DNA from: Alkalilimnicola ehrlichii
GTDB taxonomy: Bacteria; Pseudomonadota; Gammaproteobacteria; Nitrococcales; AK92
NCBI RefSeq assembly: GCF_003399765.1
Contig: NZ_NFZV01000018.1
Location: forward strand, 1-64,000
Direction of reading: 5' to 3'
Length of the DNA: 64,000 bases
Position 1 is the stretch's first letter, and each line of letters opens with the position of its first letter. The notes beneath the pieces were generated by a model, which saw only the letters and a program-made list of their open reading frames with translations, searched no databases and was not told where the DNA came from. The position numbers and the translations under genes were made by a program. Positions 35,292 through 44,596 of the stretch are shown here, piece after piece.

Positions 35292-35774
35292 ATGGCTCGA
35301 AAACGCTTTGACGATTCTAGTTGCTCCGTAGCCCGCGCCCTCAATGAGGTGGGGGATTGGTGGTCGTTGCTCATCGTGCTGCACGCTATGTACGGTACGC
35401 GCCGATTTGTCGATTTCCAGCAGGAGTTGGGAATCGCCAAGAATATTCTTGGCGATCGCTTATGTCGGCTGGTGGAGCATAATGTCCTGAAAAAAGTCGA
35501 TGTTGGCGAACACGGTTCTCGGTATGAGTATCGCCTGACGGACAAAGGGCGCGAACTGTTTCCGGTCGTGGTGGCGCTGCGGCAATGGGGCGATAAGTGG
35601 AATCCGTGCCCGGAGCAGCCGTCTTTGGATCTGCGCGATCGGATGACCGGCCGCCCTATTCGCCACGTTGAAGTACAGGATGCTGACGGTAAGCCGCTGA
35701 CGATCCGAGAGGTATTCGTTGCGGATGATGTCGACGAGGTCGAGCGGCCTGCTCCGACTAGGCGATCGACGTAG
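35292..35774 (+). CDS. HxlR family transcriptional regulator
   Basis: The product is 160 residues from the ATG at 35292. The winged-helix HxlR core is clear: CSVARALNEVGDWWSLLIVLHAMYGTRRFVDF, then GIAKNILGDRLCRLVEHNVL (recognition helix) and YRLTDKGRELFPVVVAL (wing). A cysteine at about residue 11 could serve as a redox or electrophile sensor, as in related thiol-based HxlR regulators. The divergent old yellow enzyme is the likely target; regulator and ene-reductase pairs of this type respond to quinones or aldehydes. Confidence 0.92.
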   Translation: MARKRFDDSSCSVARALNEVGDWWSLLIVLHAMYGTRRFVDFQQELGIAKNILGDRLCRLVEHNVLKKVDVGEHGSRYEYRLTDKGRELFPVVVALRQWGDKWNPCPEQPSLDLRDRMTGRPIRHVEVQDADGKPLTIREVFVADDVDEVERPAPTRRST

Positions 35775-36037
35775 TGTCGGGCGCTTATCCAGTAGTTTTC
35801 CCTCTTCTAATGTTGAATTGATTGTCTTTTTTGTTTGGTCGGCGTGTTGGTCGCGATCTTCCGATTGCTAAAAGTGCGTTTGGCGCCAAGGAAGCGCACT
35901 GCCTACCGATACTATTATCCCCGGCTGGCGAGCACTTCTTCCTAAACCTAATGGCCGCGGCTAGGATGACCGTGGCGTTCGCCTAACGTGATGCGGGATT
36001 GTCTTTTGCAGCCAGAGTTCGAATAACGGTACCGAAA

Positions 36038-36996
36038 GTGAAGAAACCTGATTCGCCGCAAGACGAGAAGGCCCGATTGGGAGCCTTGCGCTCGCTCGAT
36101 ATCCTGGATACGTCGCCGGAGGAGCGATTCGATCGTTTGACGCGTATAGCCAAGCGTGTGTTTCAAGCGCCCATTGCGACGGTTAGTTTGGTCGACGATA
36201 ACCGGCAGTGGTTCAAGTCGAGGGTGGGAGTGGATTTTTCGGAAACGGCGCGCGATGTGTCGTTTTGCGGGCACGCTATTCTCGCAACGACGTTTTTGTC
36301 GTTGCCGATGCTATTGCCGACGATCGATTTTGCGATAACCCTTTGGTCGTGAACGACCCGAAAATTCGATTTTACGCGGGCTGCCCGTTGCGTAGCCTGG
36401 AAGGTCATAAGTTGGGTACCTTGTGTATTTACGATACCCAGCCGCGTCGGTTCGAACAGAAAGATGCGGAAATTTTGCGGGATCTTGCTTTGATGGTCGA
36501 GCGGGAGCTGGCGGCTGTGCGTTTGGCTACGGTAGATGAGTTGACCCACATTCCCAACCGACGCGGTTTCCGGATGCTGGCCGAGCAGGCGCTTCGCTTG
36601 TGTGCGCGGCAGAATATGCCCGCTTCGTTGGTGTTTATGGACTTGGATAAGTTCAAAAGCATTAACGACACCTACGGCCATGCCGAAGGCGACCGGGCGT
36701 TAAGAACATTCGCTGCGCAAATGATTGCGACTTATCGCGAGAGCGATCTCTTTGCCCGCCTCGGCGGTGATGAGTTCGTTGCGCTGTTAACCGATACGAC
36801 GCAAGCGCTGGCCGAGGCGTTAATCGAGCGTTTGCGGCAATCGTTGGAGCAGGCGGCGGAGGAGGCCGGGGAAGGCTACCATGTTGCTTTCTCGCATGGG
36901 GTTGTCGAATACGACCCGGCACAGCATCGCACAATCGATGCCTTGCTTAGCGAAGGCGACAAGCTGATGTATACGGTGAAGAAAGCAAAGCGTTAA
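36038..36996 (+). CDS. GAF-GGDEF diguanylate cyclase, frameshifted as written
   Basis: The first part (KARLGALRSLDILDTSPEE... and VSLVDDNRQWFKSRVG) is a GAF domain of the type seen in cytosolic sensor cyclases. At 36286-36287 (AA where AAA is needed) the frame shifts. The continuation NDVFVVADAIADDRFCDNP, then GCPLRSLEGHKLGTLC, completes the GAF fold. A GGDEF domain follows with ARLGGDEFVALL and an RESD I-site. The restored length is 319 residues. There is no membrane segment, so the sensing is cytoplasmic. The start is uncertain: GTG at 36038 is preferred, TTG at 35999 is possible. Confidence 0.87.
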
Positions 36997-37003
36997 CGGG
37001 TTT

Positions 37004-37026
37004 GGGCGCCCCACTTAGGGGCGCCC
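37004..37026. terminator. Bidirectional terminator-like stem-loop
   Basis: GGGCGCCCC (37004-37012) pairs perfectly with GGGGCGCCC (37018-37026) around ACTTA, between the convergent GGDEF and serine hydrolase genes. Confidence 0.6.
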
Positions 37027-37040
37027 GATCGCTTGCTCCG

Positions 37041-38282
37041 TTAACGGCCGTCTTCCCACAACTTGAGGTCTGGGGCGTAGTGCCCGTTGCCATAGGCTTC
37101 GCAGAAAGCGTCTTCGTCATTGTAGTAGAGCGGATCATGCGCGAGTACGGCTGGTCGCAGGGCATTCCAGAACCGCCGCGGCTCGCGTCCGGATTGGCCG
37201 CCGGAGTCTTTAACCGCGATTACCATATCCAGACCGCGGTGGACAATGATGTATTGCCCGCCAAGGCCCGCGGCATAGAAGACGCCGACGTCATAGGTCT
37301 GATCGCAGCCGTCGGGCAGCATGCAGTCGGTAGCTTCCGACAGGCCGTGGGGATAGGTGCGGTGGATCGGTTTCGGCGCGCATTCGTCGACGTCATTCAG
37401 CCAGGTGAGGTATCCATAGCCGGTATTCGCATCTTCAAAGGCGGCGTGGGTCATATTGTAGAGGAAGTCGAGGTCGATTAAGCGCTCCCCGTTCCAGACG
37501 CCTCCGTTGTTCATCAATAGGCCGACTCGAGCCATGTCGCGTAGTGTTGCGTTCCAGGTTGTGGCGAAGCTTTTGCTGCGATCCGACAGCCCCCACCGTT
37601 GATCCTCAAAACCCAGCGGTTCGGCTAAGTGTCGGTTGTAGAACTGGCCGATGTTGCTGCCGAGGTAACGTGTATCCTGTTGTACGACCGTATTGACGAT
37701 GTCGCTGAGGTCGTTAATGGCGTGGCTGCCGGTGGTGTCGTAACGGAACCGCTTGCTGCCCCAGTCGAGGCTGGGGGAGGCTGCTGCCACCATGGCAAGG
37801 ACATGGGCGATAGTTGCGTCTTCATGAAACGAAAAGCGATCGAGGTATCGATCTACGCGGTCGAATTCGCCCAGCGGTTGATCTCTATTACGCGTTTGAT
37901 GGATCAAGGCACCGATGGTCAGGGCGCCGAGTGTTTTGGTAACCGAATATACCTGCTCGGACCTATCGCGTAGGCCGTCGACGTGCTCGTGACAGAGCTG
38001 GCCGTACCGGACAACCACATATGAGGTGCCGATCTCGCGGTCCGCACGCCGAAGCAGGTCCGGGTCGAGGTTGCACTCCGTTGCAGGGTCGGATACCAGG
38101 GTCCACGGGCCGGTGCCAGGGTCGCGGAAATGGTCGGGTGGAGGGTTAACGTCCGGTGGTTCGTCAACCGGCGGGTTTGCCGCATGCGTCTGACCTGCTG
38201 CGGCCAGTATCGCAATTACGATAATCAACGGTAAGTATCTACCGGCCCAGCTTGTTTTCGTTTGTCGTTTTGTTGTCATCAT
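37041..38282 (-). CDS. Secreted serine hydrolase (beta-lactamase/class C-like family)
   Basis: The product is 413 residues from the ATG at 38282, which GAGGAG precedes. The signal peptide ends near AAAGQTHAA. The SxxK nucleophile motif is SVTK (in EQVYSVTKTLGALT). The Tyr motif is RYDTTGSHA rather than YxN, and the third motif is HRG rather than KTG. This pattern fits esterases, peptidases and amidases of the family more than true beta-lactamases. There are many Cys and Asp residues, consistent with a periplasmic or secreted protein. The AraC-type gene lies 114 bp upstream on the same strand. Confidence 0.82.
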   Translation of the reverse strand: MMTTKRQTKTSWAGRYLPLIIVIAILAAAGQTHAANPPVDEPPDVNPPPDHFRDPGTGPWTLVSDPATECNLDPDLLRRADREIGTSYVVVRYGQLCHEHVDGLRDRSEQVYSVTKTLGALTIGALIHQTRNRDQPLGEFDRVDRYLDRFSFHEDATIAHVLAMVAAASPSLDWGSKRFRYDTTGSHAINDLSDIVNTVVQQDTRYLGSNIGQFYNRHLAEPLGFEDQRWGLSDRSKSFATTWNATLRDMARVGLLMNNGGVWNGERLIDLDFLYNMTHAAFEDANTGYGYLTWLNDVDECAPKPIHRTYPHGLSEATDCMLPDGCDQTYDVGVFYAAGLGGQYIIVHRGLDMVIAVKDSGGQSGREPRRFWNALRPAVLAHDPLYYNDEDAFCEAYGNGHYAPDLKLWEDGR

Positions 38283-38396
38283 CGCATCGCTCTCCTCGTT
38301 GCGGTCCGGCAACGGTGCCGGGTTGCCAATAACCGGGGGCGGCCGCTCGCGGCGGGAAGCGGTGTGGCGCGTTGTTTTGTTTTCTTTGTCAGTCTC

Positions 38397-39260
38397 TTAG
38401 GTTTTTTCCTCCGGGCAAGCTCTTACCCGGCGCGAAGCCAGCAGTCGGATTGCGTTGTTACGTAGAAAATAGGATGGCGAAGCCCCGTACATGTCTTGAT
38501 GGGCCTTGGTGAAATGCGCGGAGTCGCAAAAGCCCGCTTCTTGCGCGATCGCTGTCAGCGACTTTTCGGGATCGAAGATCCGCCGGACTTTCTGGAGCTT
38601 GTTCCAAAGACAGTAACTGCGTAGAGATAAGCCCATGCTTTCCCCGAAAAGGTGCGACATTCGGGAGTAGGACAAACCCATGGCCTTGCTGAGGTCTTGT
38701 AGCGATGGGGTGTCGGTGTCGTCGAGGCGCTGAAGAATGGTACGGACGCGGGGGTCGATGGGTTTCGCGGCGGGCAAGAAACGAGTCGCCGTTTGGGTTA
38801 CGGCATCATGCAGTTCGGCTACGTCTTCAACGTCGAGTGTGCCGACGAAGGCTGCCTCTAGCGCCGCGTCCAAATGAGCAAATGCCTCGCGCGGTAGTGC
38901 GATGACGCCCACTGCCGCTCCGATCAGGCTAAAGTGAGGAAACAGCGGGTGCAACGGGAGGATCTGGAAGCAAAGCACCGGCTGGCCGCGGGCCTTTAGG
39001 GTGCGCGTTGGGCCGGGGCCGAGTGCGGCAGCTTGATAGCGACCGGCGCGATTGCCTACCCGCAGGTGGATTCGGCTGTGGTCGACCGTTAAGTTGATGG
39101 ACGCATAGATACGGGTGCGGTTTGTTATTTCTATCGATGAGGAGGCGAAAACGTGCCCTTGCTCAAGGATATATAAGTTGCTCTTTTCGCAGGTTGCCGT
39201 TTTGTCCCGTGCGGGAGCAGACAAATCGGAATTATGAAGCAGGGCCTGGGACGACCGCAT
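38397..39260 (-). CDS. AraC family transcriptional regulator
   Basis: The product is about 287 residues. The C-terminal double helix-turn-helix is visible: LQDLSKAMGLSYSRMSHLF (first) and KSLTAIAQEAGFCDSAHFTKAHQDMYGASPSYF (second, with the family hallmark). The N-terminal part is a divergent effector-binding region. AGGAGGAGGT just before the ATG at 39260 favours it over the ATG at 39278. It lies directly upstream of the serine hydrolase gene in the same direction and is its most likely regulator. The ligand is unknown. Confidence 0.9.
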   Translation of the reverse strand: MRSSQALLHNSDLSAPARDKTATCEKSNLYILEQGHVFASSSIEITNRTRIYASINLTVDHSRIHLRVGNRAGRYQAAALGPGPTRTLKARGQPVLCFQILPLHPLFPHFSLIGAAVGVIALPREAFAHLDAALEAAFVGTLDVEDVAELHDAVTQTATRFLPAAKPIDPRVRTILQRLDDTDTPSLQDLSKAMGLSYSRMSHLFGESMGLSLRSYCLWNKLQKVRRIFDPEKSLTAIAQEAGFCDSAHFTKAHQDMYGASPSYFLRNNAIRLLASRRVRACPEEKT

Positions 39261-39493
39261 ACCTCCTCCTGAGTTCATTTCTTATTTTCCGTTACGCCGT
39301 TCCCAACAGGGCGCGCCGAATCGGTAGTGTGCTCCTGTGTGCTCAGGGCCGCTCGGTGCTTATGTAAGACACGGCGCTCTTCTGGCGGACCGGCATCCTG
39401 CTTTTAATCATAACGAAGGTCGGTACTTGGATTATGCGCAAGGAAACGTGGGTGCGCTTGTATCGACGTGCTACGGGGGCATGGCGCGGGCGA

Positions 39494-40060
39494 TTAGAAG
39501 GCGTACAGGCCGCCTATGCTGACAGCGGATAAGCGGTTGCCGCTATCGCTGACATAGTGCATGTATTCGGCGTTGAAACGAAATCCGTCGTAGGCGATGA
39601 ATTCCGCGCCGATGCCGATGGAGGCGCCGCGGTTGCGCGCCGAAATCGATTCGGCCAGCGGCGATTCGGTCATTCTCGCGTCGCTGACGCCGACTGTGCC
39701 ATAGAGCGATACGGCATTATTGCTGGGCAACGGTTGGTGGGCGGTGAGGTAAATTCCGAATAGTCGGTCGAGTTCGAGCTCGTCGTCGGTGCCGTTGCCC
39801 GTTGTGTCGGCGTTGTTATTTCGCCAATTCGAAATGCCGTGGCCGAATCGGCCCTCGACGGAAATGTTGGGCGTCATGAAGTAGCCGAGGCGGTAGGTGA
39901 TCATGGGCGACTCGGCTTCGTGGCCGGTTTCGTCGTTTTTAAAGAGAAGCAACGATAACTGTCCGCCGCCGACGACTTCTCCGGTTTGAGCGGCTGGAGC
40001 CGGCATTGGCGATAAGAGAAGCAGGGCGCTCGCTACACCTGTCGCGATTATTCTTGTCAT
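39494..40060 (-). CDS. Outer-membrane beta-barrel protein
   Basis: The product is 188 residues. A signal peptide (MTRIIATGVASALLLLSP, cleaved after APAA) is followed by alternating hydrophobic/polar strands such as GGQLSLLLF, MITYRLGYFM, VSLYGTVGVSDARM and RFNAEYMHYV. It ends in an aromatic (GGLYAF), as required for BAM-mediated insertion. This resembles a small 8-stranded OmpA/OmpW-like barrel. The function is unknown and no partner is encoded nearby. Confidence 0.82.
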   Translation of the reverse strand: MTRIIATGVASALLLLSPMPAPAAQTGEVVGGGQLSLLLFKNDETGHEAESPMITYRLGYFMTPNISVEGRFGHGISNWRNNNADTTGNGTDDELELDRLFGIYLTAHQPLPSNNAVSLYGTVGVSDARMTESPLAESISARNRGASIGIGAEFIAYDGFRFNAEYMHYVSDSGNRLSAVSIGGLYAF

Positions 40061-40206
40061 GACGATCCGACGCGCGGCTGAGGTTGGGTTGGTCGCGGCT
40101 TGTCTTTATCTTTCCGGCCAGCTTACTGCCGATAGCCGCCGCGTTCCGTGACGGCTTCGGCAATGCGTTCGGCGCCGGGACTGGTCGTCCTTCGGCGGGA
40201 TGCCGT

Positions 40207-42039
40207 TTAGAAAGGAAATACCAGCGGTACCGTGATAACGGTGGTAATAAGCACGACCACGGTGAAGGGGACGCCGATGCGGACAAAATCAAAGAAGCTG
40301 TAGTTGCCGGGTGCGACCACGAGCGTGTTAACCGGCGAGGAAACCGGAGTCATAAAGGCTGCGGATGCGGCAAGGGCGACCGTCATCGCAAAGGGGTAAG
40401 GGGAGAGCCCTAGCTCGGCGGCTACCGCGAGCGCAATCGGCGCCATCAGCACGGCGGTTGCCGTGTTCGAGATGAATAAGCCGAGTATGGCGGTTAGCAC
40501 GAAAATGGTTGCCAGAACCAGTCGCGGGTCGGCGTTGCCCACTGCATCTAATAGGGCATCGGCGGCGAGGTCGACGCCGCCGGTGTTTTGCAGCGCGATA
40601 GAGAAAGGCAGCATGCCGACGATTAGAATCAGGCTTTGCCAGTGAATCGAATTGTAGGCGCTGTTCATGTCGACGCAGCGGAAAAGTCCCAGCAATAAAC
40701 AGCCGATCAGCGCGGCCTGTACGTTTTCCACCACGCCGGTCACCATCATGCCCACGACGAGCGCGAGAATGCCGATGGCGAAGGGGGCGCCGGAAGGGGC
40801 GGCTACCACATCGTCCGATTCCGCCGGCATGTTCAGGGTGATCAGATCCCGCTTGTGATCTTGGATGGTTTTGATGGCCCGCCAGGGGCCGGCGACGAGT
40901 AGGGTGTCGCCGAGCTTCAGCGGCTTGTCGAGTAAGTCGCCTTCGACCGCGGTTTGGCGGCGTTTCAAGCCGACCACGGTTACCCCGTATTCGGAGCGGA
41001 AGCGAGTGTCGAGGACGGTTTTCCCGATGAGGCTGGAGGTGGCGGGAATCATGAGTTCGGCCATGCCGATGGCTTGCGAGTGATCGGCAAAGTAATTGCC
41101 CGATAGTTGCAGCTCGCGCAGTGCGAAGCGTTCGCAAAGATCGGGCAGGTCGACGGTCGCGCTGCGCACGTCGAGAAACAGCACATCGCCGGCTTCCAGT
41201 TCGGTTTGCGCGATCGGCTCGATGATCTCACTGGATAGGCGTTTACGTCGCTCGATGGCGATGATGTTGATGCCGGCGCTGGCGCGCAGGTCGAGCTCGT
41301 CCAGTCGCTTGCCGATCCAGCTCGATTGGGAGGATATCCGCAGACGGTGTTCTCGGCTGGTGAGTTTGTACTCATCGATCCATTCGGAGAGGTGCGGGCG
41401 GTTGGCTTGAGCGAGGTCGACAGCCGGTGCGGCGGCGCCGAGGAAACGGCGCACAATCAGCATGTAGCCGATAGCGAGTATAAGAATAGGGATGCCGAAG
41501 GGGGTGAAGGCGAAAAAGCTAAACCCGTCATAGCCGTCGCGTACCAACTGGGCGTGCACGACCAGATTGGGGGCGGTGGCTACCAGCGTCATCATGCCGC
41601 TGATCAGGGCGGCGACGCTAAGCGGCATCATGAGCCGGCTCGCTGGAATGCGGGCATTTCGGGCAATGCGGAGTACCACGGGAATGAATATGGCGACGAC
41701 GCCGGTCGAACTCATAAACGAGCCGACGCCGGTGACGATGACCATGAGCAGAAAGATCAGGCGTGCTTCGTTGCGGCCGGCGCGACGAATCAGCAGGTCG
41801 CCCAGTTTTTGGGCGACGCCTGTGCGCACCAGGCCTTCGCCGATCACGAACAGTGCCGCAATCAGTACGATATTCGGGTCGCTCAAGCCGACTAAGGCGT
41901 CCGAGACGTCTATGACGCCGGTTAGCGGCAGAACCGTCATCATGATAAGCGCGACCGCATCCATCCGCGGGCGGTTGATCGCGAACATGACGATAGTCGC
42001 CGCCAGCAAGCTTAGAACGATGATTAGCTCGTTGTTCAT
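40207..42039 (-). CDS. SLC13-family anion transporter with RCK_C (TrkA-C) domains
   Basis: The product is 610 residues. Transmembrane bundles at the two ends (about residues 1-190 and 395-610) flank a soluble central region with two TrkA-C repeats (LDLRASAGINIIAIERR..., FRSEYGVTVVGLKRRQ...). Conserved SNTATAVLMAPIA and TPVSSPVNTLV are the DASS/ArsB-Na+ anion-binding hairpins. Such proteins carry sulfate, dicarboxylates or other small anions at the inner membrane with Na+. It is divergent from the oxidoreductase/racemase-like pair, whose substrate it could import. Confidence 0.92.
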   Translation of the reverse strand: MNNELIIVLSLLAATIVMFAINRPRMDAVALIMMTVLPLTGVIDVSDALVGLSDPNIVLIAALFVIGEGLVRTGVAQKLGDLLIRRAGRNEARLIFLLMVIVTGVGSFMSSTGVVAIFIPVVLRIARNARIPASRLMMPLSVAALISGMMTLVATAPNLVVHAQLVRDGYDGFSFFAFTPFGIPILILAIGYMLIVRRFLGAAAPAVDLAQANRPHLSEWIDEYKLTSREHRLRISSQSSWIGKRLDELDLRASAGINIIAIERRKRLSSEIIEPIAQTELEAGDVLFLDVRSATVDLPDLCERFALRELQLSGNYFADHSQAIGMAELMIPATSSLIGKTVLDTRFRSEYGVTVVGLKRRQTAVEGDLLDKPLKLGDTLLVAGPWRAIKTIQDHKRDLITLNMPAESDDVVAAPSGAPFAIGILALVVGMMVTGVVENVQAALIGCLLLGLFRCVDMNSAYNSIHWQSLILIVGMLPFSIALQNTGGVDLAADALLDAVGNADPRLVLATIFVLTAILGLFISNTATAVLMAPIALAVAAELGLSPYPFAMTVALAASAAFMTPVSSPVNTLVVAPGNYSFFDFVRIGVPFTVVVLITTVITVPLVFPF

Positions 42040-42306
42040 TCTTATGTCTTCTATGTGATGAAGCAGGCCGCCTCGCCCGCCGAAGGGCTGCCGCTATTCG
42101 AACGTCGGCGAATGCTAACGCAAAGGTATTGAGTACGCTATGGTTGATTGACAAGCACTTGCTAACTTGTTGTATCTTCAAGAAGAAGCCTGTTTGGGCA
42201 TGCCTCACAGTTCGGCATTAAAACCGTCGGAATGCGAACTGTCCCGTCGTTTTGCGAAAAAAGCGTTTGCTATGGTCCGCTTTCAGGGAAAACGCAGGAG
42301 GCAGGA

Positions 42307-43475
42307 GTGACGTTAAAGTCCTTTCCAGGGAATATCCCAGAGACCATGTCGGCGATGCTGCTGACCGGGCACGGCGGTATCGATAAATTGGTGTACCGCG
42401 ACGATGTGCCCACCCCCAAGCCCGCGCGGGCGAAGTCTTGGTGCAAGTCACGGCGACGGCCAAGAACAACACCGACCGTAAAGCCCGCGAGGGTCTTTAT
42501 CCGACCAAGGATAAAGGCGAGATGACCTCCTTCCAGATCGGTGGCTCGCCGACCTTGACCTTTCCCCGGATTCAGGGTGCCGATGTTGCCGGCCGCATCG
42601 TCGCGGTAGGCGACGGTGTCGACTCGGGCCGGATCGGGGAGCGTGGTTTATTGGATTTCAATCTCTACCCCGATAGTCGGCGCGATATCAATTTGACGCC
42701 GGATTACTACGGCCACGGTGCCGATGGCGGCTATGCCGAGTACATTGCGGTGCCGTCCGATCAGTTTCACACGGTCGCCAATCCAGCGCTGGCGGATGCC
42801 GAGTTGGCGGCGATGGGCATGTGCTCCTACCAAACCGCGATGCACATGCTGACCTCGGCTAAGGTCAAGGCCGGCGAGCGGGTGCTGGTTACCGGTGCTA
42901 GCGGAGGCGTCGGTACGGCGCTGATTCAGTTATGCCGGATCATGGGTGCAATCCCCTATGCGCTGAGCCAGCAGGATAAGGCCGACGCCTTGTTGGCGTT
43001 GGGCGCGGAGGCGGTATTGGATCGCTCCGACATGGCTAACTTCACCGACAAGGTACGGGCCGTGACGCAGGGGCAGCCGATCGATGCGGTGATGGACTTG
43101 GTCGGCGGCGAGATGACCGACCGCTTCATCGACACCATGATCTTCGACATGAAACGCCGCAGCAGCTACCCCCGGCTAAGCATTGCCGGTGCCAGCGGCG
43201 GTAACGTCAGCGAAATGATGTGGACCCGGATTTACCTTTATCAGGTGCAGATTTTCGGGGTGTCCCACGGCACGCGGGAAGAGGCCGAGCAACTGGTGGC
43301 GTGGATTCGTTCCGGCGAGCTCAAGCCGGTGCTGCACGGCGCGTTCAAGCTATCCGAGCTGCATGCGGCGGAAGAGTACTTCGTCAATCGCGGCAGCAAT
43401 TACCTCGGCAAAATCGTCATCGTGCCTGACGCGCAATGGCAGGAACACGGCGCGCCGTTCGCGGTAGGAGAATAA
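42307..43475 (+). CDS. Zinc-type alcohol dehydrogenase/quinone oxidoreductase family protein, frameshifted as written
   Basis: AGGAGG at 42296-42301 sits five bases before a GTG at 42307; ATG at 42346 is the alternative. MSAMLLTGHGGIDKLVYRDD opens the MDR fold. One G is missing at 42428-42430; restoring it gives KPARGEVLVQVTATAKNNTD, the standard second strand with the N-N-[TS]-D quinone-oxidoreductase motif. The nucleotide-binding loop is VTGASGGVGTALIQ. The restored length is 389 residues. The stop is two bases before the next ATG, so it is translationally coupled to the racemase-like gene. It probably acts on the same carbon compound with NADPH. Confidence 0.9.
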
Positions 43476-43477
43476 GT

Positions 43478-44590
43478 ATGAGCGAGAGACTCACCTTACA
43501 GTTGCTCGACACCCATGCCGGCGGCGATGTCAGCCGCATTGTCACCGGCGGTATCGAGCCGCTACCGGGGGCGACGGTGCGGGCGCAGATGGAATACTTG
43601 CGGGATGAGGCGGACGGGCTGCGCAAGCTGCTGCTGAACGAGCCGTACGGCATTCCCGAAATGTCGGTGGATCTGCTGGTACCGCCGACCGATCCGCGGG
43701 CGCAGGTCGGCTACATCATCATGGAGGTGATGGGATACCCGATTTATTCGGGGTCTAACACCATCTGCACCGCGACGGCCGCCTTGGAAACCGGCTTGGT
43801 ACCCAAGCGGGAAGGTCGGCAGCGGTTCGTTATGGAATCGCCGGCCGGTTTGGTGCATATCGAAGCGACGGTCCGCAACGGCGCGGTCGAAGCGGTTACC
43901 TGCGAAGGGTTGCCCAGTTACATCGATACCTATAAGGCTCGTATCCATGTGCCGTCGGTGGGGCGAATTACGTATAGCGTTGCTTACAGCGGCGGTTTCT
44001 ATGCGCTGGTGGACGCCACCGAGCTGGGCTTTGATCTTACCTTGGACGAAGAGGCGCAGCTGGCGAAAACGGCTTACGCCATCGTAGAGGCCTTGCAGGC
44101 CGAGCGCGGCTTTTCGCACTACACCTTAGGCGATGTCGGGCCGCTGCCGTTTCTGCACTTCATGGGGCCGGTCGAGCAGGTGGCGGATAATTTCTACCGC
44201 TCCCGTTCGACGACCTATGTGCATCCGGGCGTGATCTGCCGGAGTACTACCGGAACCGGTACCTCGGCTCGCTTGGCTTTGATGGCGCACGAAGGCAAGA
44301 TCAAGCCCGGCGATAAGCTGGAGACCGCGTCTTTGCGCAACACCGGCTTCATCGGCGAGTTTACCGGCACTCAACAGGCCGGGCCGCACCAAATCGTTGA
44401 GAACACGATTACCGGGCGCGGCTACGTGCTCTCCCGCTCCGAGATCGTGGTTAACAGCGGCGACCCGATGGCCGAGCGCGACGGTTTGCGGCATATTCTG
44501 ACCAGCGCTCACACGCCGGCAACGAAGGCCGCTTCGTTGGCTGCTAACGTGCCGGAGATTAGACAACTCGATATCGAAGTCGAGGGTTAG
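43478..44590 (+). CDS. Proline racemase family protein lacking both catalytic cysteines
   Basis: The product is 370 residues with the mirrored two-half fold of the proline racemase/hydroxyproline epimerase family: LLDTHAGGDVSRIVTGG at the start and CRSTTGTGTSARLALMA in the second half. In characterised epimerases the catalytic cysteines lie in MCGHxxI and DRSPCGTG. Here the aligned residues read YSGSNTI (Ser for Cys, Ser for His) and CRSTTGTG (Thr for Cys, Cys for Asp). Dehydratases of the family keep the first Cys and have Thr at the second, so this Ser/Thr form fits neither class. It is therefore a dehydratase-like or new-function member. It is coupled to the upstream oxidoreductase. Confidence 0.88.
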   Translation: MSERLTLQLLDTHAGGDVSRIVTGGIEPLPGATVRAQMEYLRDEADGLRKLLLNEPYGIPEMSVDLLVPPTDPRAQVGYIIMEVMGYPIYSGSNTICTATAALETGLVPKREGRQRFVMESPAGLVHIEATVRNGAVEAVTCEGLPSYIDTYKARIHVPSVGRITYSVAYSGGFYALVDATELGFDLTLDEEAQLAKTAYAIVEALQAERGFSHYTLGDVGPLPFLHFMGPVEQVADNFYRSRSTTYVHPGVICRSTTGTGTSARLALMAHEGKIKPGDKLETASLRNTGFIGEFTGTQQAGPHQIVENTITGRGYVLSRSEIVVNSGDPMAERDGLRHILTSAHTPATKAASLAANVPEIRQLDIEVEG

Positions 44591-44596
44591 GCCGGG

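Noticed and set aside
37041-38282. The serine hydrolase as a beta-lactamase resistance gene
   Set aside because: It lacks the YxN and KTG motifs of true class C enzymes. The HRG and YDT variants fit esterase/peptidase relatives.
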